A stretch of 43,838 bases of DNA from an uncultured Chryseobacterium sp. (GCA_913778505.1 CAJYWD010000021.1:1-43838); one strand, 5' to 3'; shown: positions 8,290-17,236, numbered from the stretch's first letter. Translations and numbers: made by a program. Notes: a model not told the origin generated them from the sequence alone.

Positions 8290-9342
8290 ATGTTTGAAAC
8301 AGATATCATCATCATAGGCGCCGGTCCTACAGGTCTTTTCGCCGTTTTCGAGGCAGGATTGTTAAAATTAAGATGCCATCTCATCGATGCGCTGCCACAG
8401 CCTGGTGGACAGCTCACAGAGCTCTATCCCAAAAAACCAATCTTTGACATTCCGGGATTTCCAAGTGTGGATGCCGGTGTGCTGGTGGATAATCTGATGG
8501 AACAAATTAAGCAGTTCGAACCTCAATTTTCTTTGGCTCAAAAAGCCGTAAGCTATGAAAAAACGGAGGAAGGCGACTTTATAGTAACGACAAGCCGTGG
8601 TGTGAAGGTCAAAGGTAAAGCCATTGCCATTGCCGGAGGATTGGGAAGCTTTGACCCAAGAAAACCCGAGCTGGAAGGTATTGAAAAATACGAAGAAAAC
8701 GGTGTGGAGTATTTTGTGCGAGAACCGGAAATGTTCCGTGATAAGAAGATTGTGATTGCCGGTGGCGGAGATTCTGCCTTGGACTGGTCAGTTTTCCTGG
8801 CCGATGTGGCTTCTGAAGTGACCTTGATTCATAGAAGAAACGAGTTCCGTGGCGCATTGGATTCGGTGGAAAAAGTGACTGAACTGAAACATCAGGGAAA
8901 AATTAATCTCATCACACCTGCTGAAGTTACAGGATTGATTGGTGACGAAACATTGACAGCTATCGAAATAGAAAAAGACGGAGAAAAATCTGTGATCGAA
9001 ACGGATTATCTGATCCCGCTATTTGGACTGACACCGAAGCTGGGACCATTGGCGGAATGGGGATTGGAGATTGAAAAAAATGCCATCAAAGTCAACAACG
9101 CACTGGATTATCAAACCAATATTGACGGCATCTACGCCATTGGCGACATCAATACTTATCCTGGTAAATTAAAACTGATTCTTTGCGGATTCCACGAGGC
9201 AACCCTAATGGTTCAAAGTGTTTATAACCGACTGAATCCGGGAAAAAAATTCGTCCTGAAATATACGACCGTAAGCGGCGTAGATGGTTTTGACGGAACC
9301 CGAAAAGAAGCCGAGAAAGCGGTGGTGAAAGCCATCGATTAA
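8290..9342 (+). CDS. Ferredoxin-NADP reductase, thioredoxin-reductase-like type
   Basis: A 350-residue FAD- and NAD(P)H-dependent oxidoreductase. The FAD loop is GAGPTG at residues 10-15, and a second Rossmann loop GGGDSALDW lies near 156 with the phosphate-contacting HRRNEFRG after it. The C-terminal FAD motif YAIGDINTY is present. The CxxC redox pair of true thioredoxin reductases is absent, which marks the YumC/FNR2-type ferredoxin-NADP reductases. An adrenodoxin-type ferredoxin gene follows 77 bases downstream on the same strand, so the two proteins probably pass electrons between NADPH and iron-sulfur acceptors. A PerR/Fur-like box precedes the gene. Confidence 0.86.
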   Translation: MFETDIIIIGAGPTGLFAVFEAGLLKLRCHLIDALPQPGGQLTELYPKKPIFDIPGFPSVDAGVLVDNLMEQIKQFEPQFSLAQKAVSYEKTEEGDFIVTTSRGVKVKGKAIAIAGGLGSFDPRKPELEGIEKYEENGVEYFVREPEMFRDKKIVIAGGGDSALDWSVFLADVASEVTLIHRRNEFRGALDSVEKVTELKHQGKINLITPAEVTGLIGDETLTAIEIEKDGEKSVIETDYLIPLFGLTPKLGPLAEWGLEIEKNAIKVNNALDYQTNIDGIYAIGDINTYPGKLKLILCGFHEATLMVQSVYNRLNPGKKFVLKYTTVSGVDGFDGTRKEAEKAVVKAID

Positions 9343-9364
9343 AATAAATTCTTAAATAATTTTT

Positions 9365-9392
9365 AAAGAGAATCACTGCGATTCTCTTTTTG
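9365..9392 (+). terminator. Terminator between reductase and ferredoxin genes
   Basis: A 10-bp stem (9365-9374 with 9380-9389, AAAGAGAATC) followed by T-rich sequence. It suggests the ferredoxin gene, 30 bases further on, is transcribed mainly from its own promoter. Confidence 0.8.
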
Positions 9393-9407
9393 TTTTATTA
9401 TAACTTG

Positions 9408-9415
9408 TATCTTTG
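9408..9415 (+). promoter_or_regulatory. -7 element of the ferredoxin gene
   Basis: TATCTTTG fits TAnnTTTG and ends only four bases before the ATG at 9420. A TTG at 9390-9392 is 15 bases upstream, somewhat short for the -33 spacing. If this is the promoter, the transcript starts at or next to the A of the ATG, giving a leaderless mRNA. Confidence 0.6.
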
Positions 9416-9419
9416 CAAC

Positions 9420-9752
9420 ATGTCAGACGTTAATATTACAATCATAGACAGAGAAGGCGTTTCTCACACGATAGCAGCACCAACGGACATGGCAATGAGC
9501 CTGATGGAAGTAGTCCGCGCCTACGAATTGGCGGAAGAAGGAACCATAGGAATCTGCGGCGGAATGGCGATGTGCGCGTCCTGCCAGTGTTATATCCTGA
9601 GCGAAAATACGCCACTCCCGGAAATGCTGCCGGACGAGGATGCTATGCTCGCCGAAGCCTTCAATGTGAAACCCAACAGCAGACTAGGCTGCCAGATTCC
9701 TGTGACACCGGAACTGGAAGGCCTGATTGTAGAACTGGCTCCCGAACACTAA
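9420..9752 (+). CDS. 2Fe-2S ferredoxin, adrenodoxin type
   Basis: A 110-residue electron carrier. The four cluster cysteines are C46, C52, C55 and C91 in the arrangement Cx5Cx2C...C, which defines the adrenodoxin/vertebrate-type fold rather than the plant type (Cx4Cx2C). The protein is acidic, as usual for ferredoxins. The ATG at 9420 is preferred. A TTG at 9390 would extend it by ten hydrophobic residues, but this lies in the terminator and promoter. The partner is probably the upstream ferredoxin-NADP reductase; downstream acceptors, for example iron-sulfur assembly, are not identifiable here. Confidence 0.92.
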   Translation: MSDVNITIIDREGVSHTIAAPTDMAMSLMEVVRAYELAEEGTIGICGGMAMCASCQCYILSENTPLPEMLPDEDAMLAEAFNVKPNSRLGCQIPVTPELEGLIVELAPEH

Positions 9753-9773
9753 AAATATTAATTTTACACCAAA

Positions 9774-9804
9774 AAAAAGCGAAAATATCATGTTTTCGCT
9801 TTTT
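9774..9804. terminator. Bidirectional terminator, ferredoxin / M28 peptidase
   Basis: A 12-bp perfect stem (9774-9785 with 9793-9804, AAAAAGCGAAAA) with A and T runs on either side. It serves the two convergent genes. Confidence 0.85.
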
Positions 9805-9821
9805 AATTTTTTAGTTAATGA

Positions 9822-11255
9822 TTATTCCAAAATAAACTTCTTAGTAATTACTTTTCCCGATTGAGTATTGATAACGGCGAGATAAAATCCTGCACTCAAT
9901 GGATTCAAATCGATTTTCCCAATTGAAAGAAGATTTTTGGATTCTGACAACTTTCGTCCGCTAGTATCAAGTATGATGAGCGATTCCACAGCTTCGTTTC
10001 CAAATTGATAATTCAGGAATTTATCTTTGACAGCAATATGGACTGATGACTTAGACGCATCAGAAACTCCTAAAACAGAACCTTTCGATGTTTCGATGAT
10101 AAATTCCAATCCAAGTTTTGCAAACTTTGCAGCATGAGTGGCGCTGTTGCCCATATTGGATAATTTGTCACTTGTCGTATGGATATTCGGGTTGTATTGA
10201 GAAAACGATGCTTCGAAAGGGAAAGCGGCATCATAACCATTATCCGCCCAGCTGAAATGGTCTGAACAGCCATAATTACAAATCGTATTGCCATAAGTGA
10301 ATGCGTGTGCACCGGTTTTGTTGTAGCGTTCCATCAATTCGATCAAAAAAAGGTTCAGGTCATTGCTGTTATACGGGTCAGTCGTCAGATAAACATCCTT
10401 GGAAGAACCTTTGTAATTGGTCATATCGAACTGGACAACTGAAACCACATTTTTGTTGTTAAGCGCATAATCCTGCGCAATCTCCGATGAGCCTACCAAA
10501 CCGATTTCCTCCGCAGCATAGGCCATAAATTCGACCGTTTTGGAAGGCCTGTAATTGATATCCAACAGCACCCGGATCATTTCGGAAATCGTGGCAATTC
10601 CGGACGCATCATCATCGGCGCCGGGCGCATTGTTCACATTGTTGGTAATCGTGTCCATGTGACCACCAACAATCACATATTCATTTGGAGAAGTGGAACC
10701 GTTGATAGTCAAAATCAAAGAAGGCATCGTAGTTCCCATGTGATTGACGATCCTGACAGAAACATCCGTTCTTCCGGAAGCTGTGATCAGAGCCTGCCAT
10801 TTGGTTCTTAGATCCTGGATGGCAGTTTTTGCTTTGGCCGTGGTATGATGACGCGTTCCGTAATTTTCCAAAGTCTGAATATGCGTTTTGATATTTTCCG
10901 CACTCACTTTTGCTATCGCCGACATCACCACAGCATCCTGATCTATTGTAAACGCCAGGATCTTATTTTCTCTTCTGGATTTGTTAATGGCAGAAACCGC
11001 TTCTTCCTGAGAAGATTTGTAGACATAGCCCGGTCCGTGCGTGATGACATTGTGATGAAGAAATTCTGCAGCCTTTTTGCTGAGATGAACTGCGGAACTA
11101 TTGTCATTGGAAGTGATAATCTCAACGTCTTCCGGAAACTTGTTCTTCAGTGCTTCTGCATTTTTTGAATCTGTAGTAGCATAAAATTTATCTGATTGCG
11201 CATAAGCCTGATGAAACACAACGAGTGAAAGTAAAGAAAGTAATTTTATTTTCAT
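9822..11255 (-). CDS. Secreted M28-family aminopeptidase with T9SS sorting domain
   Basis: A 477-residue zinc metalloexopeptidase. The signal peptide (about residues 1-19) ends at AYAQ, and a propeptide-like region runs to about 120. The M28 domain shows the di-zinc ligands in order: H199 (GGHMDT), D214 region (GADDDASG), catalytic E249-E250 (AAEEIG), D277 (QFDM) and H359 (NIHTTSD). The last 80 residues form a type A T9SS sorting domain (LDTSGRKL... LSAGFYLAVI... KKFILE), so the enzyme should be exported through the outer membrane and cleaved or anchored there. It is a stand-alone gene convergent with the ferredoxin. The likely role is peptide scavenging. Confidence 0.92.
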   Translation of the reverse strand: MKIKLLSLLSLVVFHQAYAQSDKFYATTDSKNAEALKNKFPEDVEIITSNDNSSAVHLSKKAAEFLHHNVITHGPGYVYKSSQEEAVSAINKSRRENKILAFTIDQDAVVMSAIAKVSAENIKTHIQTLENYGTRHHTTAKAKTAIQDLRTKWQALITASGRTDVSVRIVNHMGTTMPSLILTINGSTSPNEYVIVGGHMDTITNNVNNAPGADDDASGIATISEMIRVLLDINYRPSKTVEFMAYAAEEIGLVGSSEIAQDYALNNKNVVSVVQFDMTNYKGSSKDVYLTTDPYNSNDLNLFLIELMERYNKTGAHAFTYGNTICNYGCSDHFSWADNGYDAAFPFEASFSQYNPNIHTTSDKLSNMGNSATHAAKFAKLGLEFIIETSKGSVLGVSDASKSSVHIAVKDKFLNYQFGNEAVESLIILDTSGRKLSESKNLLSIGKIDLNPLSAGFYLAVINTQSGKVITKKFILE

Positions 11256-11356
11256 TGATTTTTAATTTTTTAACTTTTATTACTGTAAAAATAATCAAAT
11301 ATTCGATTCCGTATTGCGTGCATAAAATTTTTAATCAACAAGCATTTTATTGGAAT

Positions 11357-11364
11357 TATTTTTG
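11357..11364 (+). promoter_or_regulatory. Candidate -7 element of the lipocalin gene
   Basis: TATTTTTG fits TAnnTTTG and lies 26 bases before the chosen ATG. No clear -33 TTG is seen. Confidence 0.45.
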
Positions 11365-11390
11365 AATGCGTGAGGCAAATAAACTCCATT

Positions 11391-11933
11391 ATGAAAAAGT
11401 CATTTACAAAGATTATAATTCCTGTTTCTATTGGAATTATCGGAATATTAGCTCTTACTTCCTGCTCAGTCGGGATTCCTGATAAAGCACAAGCAGTCCA
11501 GAATTTTGATGCTGATAAATATTTGGGAAAATGGTATGAAATTGCCCGATTCGATTATAAATTTGAGCGCAATATGAATCAGGTCACCGCCACTTATTCA
11601 AAAAATCCGGATGGCAGCATCAAGGTGGATAACCGAGGTTATGATTATGTCAAAAACGAATGGAAGGAAAGCATTGGCGAAGCACGGTTTGTGAATTCTG
11701 AAAACGAGGCAAGACTTAAAGTTTCGTTCTTCAAACCTTTCTGGGCTGGCTATAACGTCATCGAATTGGCGGATGATTACAAATACGCTTTGGTGGTCGG
11801 CAATAACCTGAAATATATTTGGATTCTTTCGAGAGAAAAAACGATTCCGGAGAATATCAAAAAACAATTTTTGGACAAGGCCAAGGAAATTGGCTATAAT
11901 ACTTCGGAATTGATTTGGGTGGAGCAGAAATAG
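11391..11933 (+). CDS. Bacterial lipocalin (Blc family) lipoprotein
   Basis: A 180-residue outer-membrane lipoprotein of the Blc/apolipoprotein D type that binds fatty acids or lysophospholipids. A lipoprotein signal ends at the lipobox LTSC (Cys25). The first structurally conserved region has GKWYEIARFDYKFE (about 46-59), with the G-x-W signature, and the third has YIWILSREK near the C-terminus. The ATG at 11391 is chosen because it starts the signal peptide cleanly (MKKSF); a GTG seven codons upstream is less likely. In other bacteria Blc helps membrane maintenance under stress; that role is inferred here. Confidence 0.9.
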   Translation: MKKSFTKIIIPVSIGIIGILALTSCSVGIPDKAQAVQNFDADKYLGKWYEIARFDYKFERNMNQVTATYSKNPDGSIKVDNRGYDYVKNEWKESIGEARFVNSENEARLKVSFFKPFWAGYNVIELADDYKYALVVGNNLKYIWILSREKTIPENIKKQFLDKAKEIGYNTSELIWVEQK

Positions 11934-11987
11934 GTTTGGGATGCGAGGTGCCAGGTTCGAGGTGCGGGTTGCAAGGTTTGGGATGCA
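11932..11987. repeat. Degenerate 7-bp tandem repeat, eight units
   Basis: Eight successive heptamers run from the lipocalin stop codon: AGGTTTG, GGATGCG, AGGTGCC, AGGTTCG, AGGTGCG, GGTTGCA, AGGTTTG, GGATGCA. The 12-mer GGTTTGGGATGC occurs exactly twice (11933 and 11975), 42 bases or six periods apart. The tract is much richer in G than its surroundings. It belongs with the other period-7 tracts at 24833, 26145, 34784 and 39147. Confidence 0.8.
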
Positions 11988-12028
11988 TAGAGTTTGTTTT
12001 TGTCGATATGAAAGACAAAACCTCAACA

Positions 12029-12130
12029 TAGCCCCGGTTGCAGCGGCATCCTTTTGGTGGAAGCGAGGCGGCGCAGCGTAGCGAAGCCGACCGAGCGCCC
12101 ACCAAAAGATACAGCGGAAAACGGGCTGGA
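12029..12130. repeat. REP-like long imperfect hairpin element
   Basis: A GC-rich block in the 313-base gap after the lipocalin gene. A 10-bp perfect inner stem (CTTTTGGTGG 12051-12060 with CCACCAAAAG 12099-12108) is enclosed by an outer imperfect pairing of AGCCCCGG (12030-12037) with CGGGCT (12122-12127), with the paired words GCAGCGGCATC and GATACAGCGG between. I recall sequences of this layout as common intergenic repeats in Chryseobacterium and Flavobacterium, comparable to REP elements mobilised by RAYT transposases. No other copy is in this window. The rest of the gap, 12131-12246, holds only the upstream region of the dnaJ-like gene. Confidence 0.7.
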
Positions 12131-12246
12131 AACGTGAAAGGAACCTGAAACCCAGTGCTCCCAAAAAATATCGGACGTTCTATTTGGGTTTATCCTAACA
12201 ATTCTTAACTTAGAACTGCAAATTTTGATAAAAATCAATTGATCTT

Positions 12247-13167
12247 ATGGCATTCATCGATTATTATAAAATTCTTGGACTTGAAAAAAATGCATCTGCG
12301 GACGACATCAAAAAGGCTTACAGGAAACTGGCGCGGAAGTATCATCCGGATATGAACCCGAATGATAAGGAAGCGGAGAAAAAATTCAAGGAAATCAACG
12401 AAGCGAATGAAGTGCTGAGCCATCCAGAAAACCGTGCGAAGTATGACAAATACGGCGAACACTGGAAACATGGCGAGGAGTATGAGCGCGCCCAGCAAAA
12501 GCAGAGACAGCAGCAATATTCCGGGAACTCTGGCGGTGCCAGCTTTTCGGGAGCCGATTTTGGCGAGGGTGAAGACTTTTCGGATTTTTTCCAATCGATG
12601 TTTGGAGGAGCCGGTGGCGGTTTTGGCAGAAGTTCTAGAGGTAGCGCAAGCGGTAAATTCAAAGGTCAGGATGTCTCGGCAGAACTGACGCTGAGCCTGA
12701 GAGATGCAGCCAAAACACATCAGCAGACTTTCGACATCAATGCTAAAAAAGTTCGCATCACGATTCCGGCTGGAGTTTACGACGGCCAGCAGATCAAACT
12801 AAAAGGTCACGGAAATCCTGGCGTGAATGGTGGCCCGAACGGTGACCTGTACATTACCTTCAACATTGCGGAAGACAAAGATTTTAAACGGGAAGGAGAC
12901 AATCTGAGAACTTCTGTGGACATTGACCTTTATGCGGCTGTTTTGGGTGGAGATATTACTATTCAAACATTGGATGGCTCGGTCAATCTTAAAGTAAAAC
13001 CGGAAACGCAAAACGGTACCACAGTGCGACTGAAAGGCAAAGGTTTCCCCGTTTATAAACAGGAAGGACAATCCGGAGACCTGTATGTGACATACAATGT
13101 AAAAATACCAACGAATCTCACCGACCGACAAAAAGTACTGTTTCAACAACTTAAAAATTCCAAGTAA
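12247..13167 (+). CDS. cbpA: DnaJ-family co-chaperone, CbpA type
   Basis: A 306-residue class II Hsp40. The J domain occupies about residues 4-70 with the DnaK-stimulating HPD at 33-35 (KYHPDMNP). A Gly/Ser/Phe-rich linker follows (about 90-135), then the two beta-barrel substrate-binding domains typical of the DnaJ C-terminus ([21 protein letters not shown] near 165). The CxxCxGxG zinc-finger repeats of DnaJ itself are absent, which fits CbpA. The stop codon overlaps the ATG of the next gene by one base (A13167), and that gene encodes a CbpM-like modulator, which supports the CbpA assignment. Confidence 0.9.
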   Translation: MAFIDYYKILGLEKNASADDIKKAYRKLARKYHPDMNPNDKEAEKKFKEINEANEVLSHPENRAKYDKYGEHWKHGEEYERAQQKQRQQQYSGNSGGASFSGADFGEGEDFSDFFQSMFGGAGGGFGRSSRGSASGKFKGQDVSAELTLSLRDAAKTHQQTFDINAKKVRITIPAGVYDGQQIKLKGHGNPGVNGGPNGDLYITFNIAEDKDFKREGDNLRTSVDIDLYAAVLGGDITIQTLDGSVNLKVKPETQNGTTVRLKGKGFPVYKQEGQSGDLYVTYNVKIPTNLTDRQKVLFQQLKNSK

Positions 13168-13448
13168 TGAACGAAAGAATCTCCATAGAAGAAGTTATCC
13201 GGCTGTATAAAATCGATTATAGTTTTCTGGATCAGCTCATCGATTCGGAATTGTTGCATCCTGAAACAGATAACAGCGTGCAATACATCATTTACGAAGA
13301 ATTGCCACATTTGGAACGTTTCGCCAACTGGCATTATGACCTCGAGGTAAATTTACCCGGCATCGAAATCATTCATAAGCTTCTGAAGCAAATAGAAGAA
13401 TTGAGGACTGAGAATAGAAGGCTGACCAGTGGTTTCCGGAATCCTTAG
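13167..13448 (+). CDS. CbpM-like chaperone modulator
   Basis: A 93-residue protein of the MerR-like helix-turn-helix fold used by CbpM, the specific inhibitor of the J domain of CbpA. The N-terminus has ISIEEVIRLYKIDYSFLDQL, and the C-terminus is a helix suited to coiled-coil dimerisation (IIHKLLKQIEELRTENRRL). It overlaps the cbpA stop by one base (TAATG), so translation is probably coupled and the two products made in proportion. The function rests on the short length, fold pattern and gene pairing; overall sequence similarity to E. coli CbpM is expected to be low. Confidence 0.8.
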   Translation: MNERISIEEVIRLYKIDYSFLDQLIDSELLHPETDNSVQYIIYEELPHLERFANWHYDLEVNLPGIEIIHKLLKQIEELRTENRRLTSGFRNP

Positions 13449-13500
13449 CTAACTCAATAAAAAATTTATAAAATTAACTCATTGTAAATCTTGATTTGTG

Positions 13501-13508
13501 TAATTTTG
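13501..13508 (+). promoter_or_regulatory. Candidate -7 element of the T9SS type B protein gene
   Basis: TAATTTTG fits TAnnTTTG, with a TTG 16 bases upstream (13482 region), slightly short of the usual spacing. It predicts a leader of about ten bases before the ATG at 13526. Confidence 0.5.
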
Positions 13509-13525
13509 TTTAAACACTTTTCAAG

Positions 13526-16500
13526 ATGAAAAAAATTGCAGTGCTGATTGCATTGGTAATCAGCACAGTTTCTCTGTCACAACAATGTAGCATTACCGCA
13601 ACGGATGCTAGTGGAAACACAACTGTTAACTACAGCTGCGGCATAGGCGGAAGTATTTCTCTGAAATCCGATGAACCGAAAGTTTACCAGACAGATTCTT
13701 ACCAAGTACAAAAGCAGGCCTACGACAGCACCCTTATCTACAACTCCGGAGCCGAACTAAATCTGGTTCGTAACAATCAATATTCCGGTATCATAGACCT
13801 ACCTTTCGGATTTTGTTTTTATGGAAGCACTTATAATAAAATCATTATCAGCAATAACGGATTCATCAGTTTTGATACTACGCTTGCCAATCAAGCCAGT
13901 AATCCTTACACAGATCCCGGCTGGACCTTGGCAAGTCTTTCTCCATACCTTCCCAATAACGCCATTTTCGGCGTAAAACAGGCTCTCGATTATTCCAAAG
14001 GCGGCAAAATTTATTACAATGTAACCGGAACCGCGCCTTGCAGATCTTTTGTCATCAGCTTCTATAAAGTATCGCTTCTTAATTGTACCGAGACTTCCAC
14101 ATCACAGATCGTACTGCATGAGTTTACCAATGAGATCGATATCAACATTGCCGAAAAACCGGCCTGCTCTACTGCCATTTTTAAGATGTCGGTTGCAGGA
14201 ATCATCAACGCTGACCGCTCCAAAAGTCTAGCTCCGACTGACCGCGACACCGGCGAATGGACTGCAATGGAGGAAAGCTGGAAATTCCGGCCTAACGGTA
14301 ATCTGATCAAGCCCGCCATAATCTGGAAAAACAGCGCCGGACAGATCATTTCCAGGAATAATCCTTTTTCCTTATATCCCATTGCCACAGACACTTATAA
14401 TGCAACACTAACTTACAATATATGTTCCACCAACTACCAGTTTTCTGATGATATACTGGTCAATTACAAGCCAGGCGGCAGCGCTCCTACAACGCCGTCC
14501 GACGTGCAGGATATTCCGAGAACACTATGTGATAATAACGCTGACGGAAAAGAAACGGATCCACAGATTTTCGATGAGATTACCCAAAAACTCAGATCCG
14601 ATCCCAGCCTCACTGTTACCTACCACCCTTCGCAGGCGGAAGCTGACACGGGATCAAATCCTGTCAATTATGTTCAGAACGGCAGCTACACTCTCTATGC
14701 CAGATTAACCACTAGCACAGGATGTTACACCACAGCAAAGGTCATGATGAACATTACTTTCTACGACAAAATCGAAGCTAAAGATATTACGAAAATCTAC
14801 TGTTTTGATGGGACATCCGATTTTCTCGGAGAGGATCTTCTCCCCTACACAGATGAGATGCTTATTTCTTCTCCATCGGATGTATCCAAAAGATTGATTT
14901 ATTCTACGCCATACAATTATGATGATGCTGTGGAAGGTGACCCTTCTAAATCTCAGACAACAGTAGATATAACAGATGATCTTGCATCCAATAATTATAT
15001 GCTTTCAAAAGAGTATTTTGTTCGATTTGAGAACAGCCAGGGTTGCTACACTATCAAAAAACTGACTATTAAGCTTTACAATCCAAAAGTCCTGAGAAAC
15101 GACATCGAAATTTGTAAAAATGATAATAATGCTAATAAAAATCTGCACGATTATGATGCTACCATCGCGCCTTACCCAATCAAAATAACATACTTTGATC
15201 CGGCTGATCCGGCTAAGACTATTGATAATTACACATTTTCTGATCCTGTCACACCGGTTAAAGCAGAACTGACTATTCCAGATGCTGTCAAAGGAGATTG
15301 TGTGCGTAGCGTAACCATTAAATATTATCTCAATCAGCCGCCTGTACTGAAAAACACAGCGCCACTTAATCTGGATCTTCGGGATAAAGTTTGTGACAAT
15401 AATAATAACGGCATCGAGTTATATTCACTTTCGCAGTATGAGTCCTATTTTTATGAGAATGCAGCGGCAGCCGGGGTAACGTTTGCCTATTATGAAAATT
15501 ACAATCCTGTAAATCAAACATTTTCAAGTCCGGTTAATGCTGATTATCCTCTCCTTAAAAGGCAAGATTCCTATCATATCTATGTCCAGATTTCATCCTC
15601 CAAAGGCTGTTTTTCGGTCGGTGAAATTTTCATCAAAAATAAGTTCCTACCAGCTATTATTCTGCAGCCGGGATTGCTTAGAGAATGTAAACCAAAAGCT
15701 TTGAATCAAGATGTAAACTTTAAGCTCAGGAAAAGCATTCCTGATATGTTTGATAAAACCAACATCATCCCTCTTGACCATATTAATGTATCATTTTATC
15801 TATCTGAAATAGATGCCAACGAGCATCCTAATAAAAAAATACCAAATGATGAGATAGAGCCACGGAGTCCTGTGTCAAATGTGTGGGCTAGATTCGAAGA
15901 CAAAAATCATCACTGTTATTCTGTGGCTAAGTTAACATTAGTTATAGAAGTACCACTGGTGCCAATAAGTCCTATGCCTATTACACTATGCGATAGTAAT
16001 CTGGATGGAAAATCAGACATCAACCTCTATGATTACACGAATCTGATGACCAATCCGGTAGATAGTGATCTTTCAAATATTTTTAGTTTTTATGATAGCC
16101 CTGCTGACCTTTCGGCAAACAAACCTATCCCAAATCCCAGAAATTATGAGCCCGATGTCCTGCCAAAGACCATCCTTGTACGTCTAGAAAGTCTGCCGGG
16201 CTGTTACGATGACAAATCCAACGCAAAGATTGAACTTGTGGCTGGAAACAAAACGCAGATCAATCCAGGTTTTAAAGATAAAATCAGTGTGTGTGACGAA
16301 GGTAACGACGGCAAAGAAAACATTGACCTGACCCAATATGAAAATGCTATTGCGCCGGGCGCCGCATTCAGCTACTACAGATCAATGCAGGATCTCAATA
16401 AAAACGAGAAGGAAATTACCACGGATAAATCCAATTATCCGTATATAAAATCTGATGATGCTAACATCTATGTGAAAGTGACCGCAGCAGGATTCTGTCC

Positions 16501-17236
16501 AAGCCTGGTGATCCTTCCTGTTGATCTAAGGAAAGTTCCGGAATTTAAACTAAACCCATACTTTTTCTGTCCTGGAACCGGCACTGATATATCTTTAAAA
16601 GATGTTCCCGATGTAGGAAAGATCATTGATCATGTTTGGAAATTTCCGGATGGAAGCACTTCAAAGAAGGAAACCATCACAGCCAAAGATCCTGGGTCAT
16701 ACGCACTTACCATCACCACAGATAATCTCTGCAGCTACACCGATAATTTTGATGTTTCAGCCTATGAAGTTCCAGTGATTCAGCAACTAGTCCCAATCGG
16801 TACCAATGGCTACAAAGTCATTGCTACAGGCGGTGAAAAAATCCTGTACTCCGTAGATAATGTAAATTTTCAGGAATCCAATATTTTTGAAACTATAACC
16901 CCTGGCGTAGTCACATTTTACGTCAAATTCGAAAGCCGGGAATGCCGTGGAGTAACAAAGAAAGCACTGTCTGTAAAATTACCCAATGTTATCAGCCCTA
17001 ATGGTGACGGCAGCAACGACCGTTGGATTCTGCGTGGTCTTGACGCATACGACAGCGCTTCCAGGCTCAAAATCTTTGACAAAAATGGCGTCAAAATATG
17101 GGACAAAACCAGCAATCAAGAATTAATTTGGGACGGAAAACTGGATGGCAGACCATTGTCTACGTCCACGTACTGGTACCAGATCACATTTCCAGATAAA
17201 GAATTCACGGGATGGATTCTGCTGAAAAACAGGTAA
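13526..17236 (+). CDS. Modular surface protein with type B T9SS sorting domain
   Basis: A 1236-residue secreted protein of the gliding-motility-associated C-terminal family. The signal peptide covers residues 1-18 (ending SLSQ). An N-terminal globular domain (about 20-265) has the pattern LPFGFCFYGSTYNKIIISNN found in many flavobacterial adhesin-like proteins. The centre is a run of modules of about 97 residues. Each opens with a cysteine followed by an Asp/Asn/Gly loop: LCDNNADGKE (333), YCFDGTSD (425), ICKNDNNANK (528), VCDNNNNGIE (622), ECKPK (719), LCDSNLDGKS (820), VCDEGNDGKE (921) and FCPGTGTD (1013). Most carry a DxNxDG calcium-loop pattern and a second Cys in xGCYx. The C-terminus (PNVISPNGDGSNDRW... 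WDGKLDGRPL... GWILLKNR) is the type B sorting domain. It is probably an adhesin or sugar-binding surface protein; the ligand is unknown. Confidence 0.9.
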   Translation: MKKIAVLIALVISTVSLSQQCSITATDASGNTTVNYSCGIGGSISLKSDEPKVYQTDSYQVQKQAYDSTLIYNSGAELNLVRNNQYSGIIDLPFGFCFYGSTYNKIIISNNGFISFDTTLANQASNPYTDPGWTLASLSPYLPNNAIFGVKQALDYSKGGKIYYNVTGTAPCRSFVISFYKVSLLNCTETSTSQIVLHEFTNEIDINIAEKPACSTAIFKMSVAGIINADRSKSLAPTDRDTGEWTAMEESWKFRPNGNLIKPAIIWKNSAGQIISRNNPFSLYPIATDTYNATLTYNICSTNYQFSDDILVNYKPGGSAPTTPSDVQDIPRTLCDNNADGKETDPQIFDEITQKLRSDPSLTVTYHPSQAEADTGSNPVNYVQNGSYTLYARLTTSTGCYTTAKVMMNITFYDKIEAKDITKIYCFDGTSDFLGEDLLPYTDEMLISSPSDVSKRLIYSTPYNYDDAVEGDPSKSQTTVDITDDLASNNYMLSKEYFVRFENSQGCYTIKKLTIKLYNPKVLRNDIEICKNDNNANKNLHDYDATIAPYPIKITYFDPADPAKTIDNYTFSDPVTPVKAELTIPDAVKGDCVRSVTIKYYLNQPPVLKNTAPLNLDLRDKVCDNNNNGIELYSLSQYESYFYENAAAAGVTFAYYENYNPVNQTFSSPVNADYPLLKRQDSYHIYVQISSSKGCFSVGEIFIKNKFLPAIILQPGLLRECKPKALNQDVNFKLRKSIPDMFDKTNIIPLDHINVSFYLSEIDANEHPNKKIPNDEIEPRSPVSNVWARFEDKNHHCYSVAKLTLVIEVPLVPISPMPITLCDSNLDGKSDINLYDYTNLMTNPVDSDLSNIFSFYDSPADLSANKPIPNPRNYEPDVLPKTILVRLESLPGCYDDKSNAKIELVAGNKTQINPGFKDKISVCDEGNDGKENIDLTQYENAIAPGAAFSYYRSMQDLNKNEKEITTDKSNYPYIKSDDANIYVKVTAAGFCPSLVILPVDLRKVPEFKLNPYFFCPGTGTDISLKDVPDVGKIIDHVWKFPDGSTSKKETITAKDPGSYALTITTDNLCSYTDNFDVSAYEVPVIQQLVPIGTNGYKVIATGGEKILYSVDNVNFQESNIFETITPGVVTFYVKFESRECRGVTKKALSVKLPNVISPNGDGSNDRWILRGLDAYDSASRLKIFDKNGVKIWDKTSNQELIWDGKLDGRPLSTSTYWYQITFPDKEFTGWILLKNR

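Noticed and set aside
9390-9419. Longer start (TTG) for the ferredoxin
   Set aside because: It lies in the terminator and promoter; the ATG at 9420 gives a normal adrenodoxin-type length.
12235-13149. Minus-strand open frames of 106-161 codons over cbpA
   Set aside because: They are shadows of the DnaJ-like coding sequence, with low-complexity content from the Gly-rich linker.
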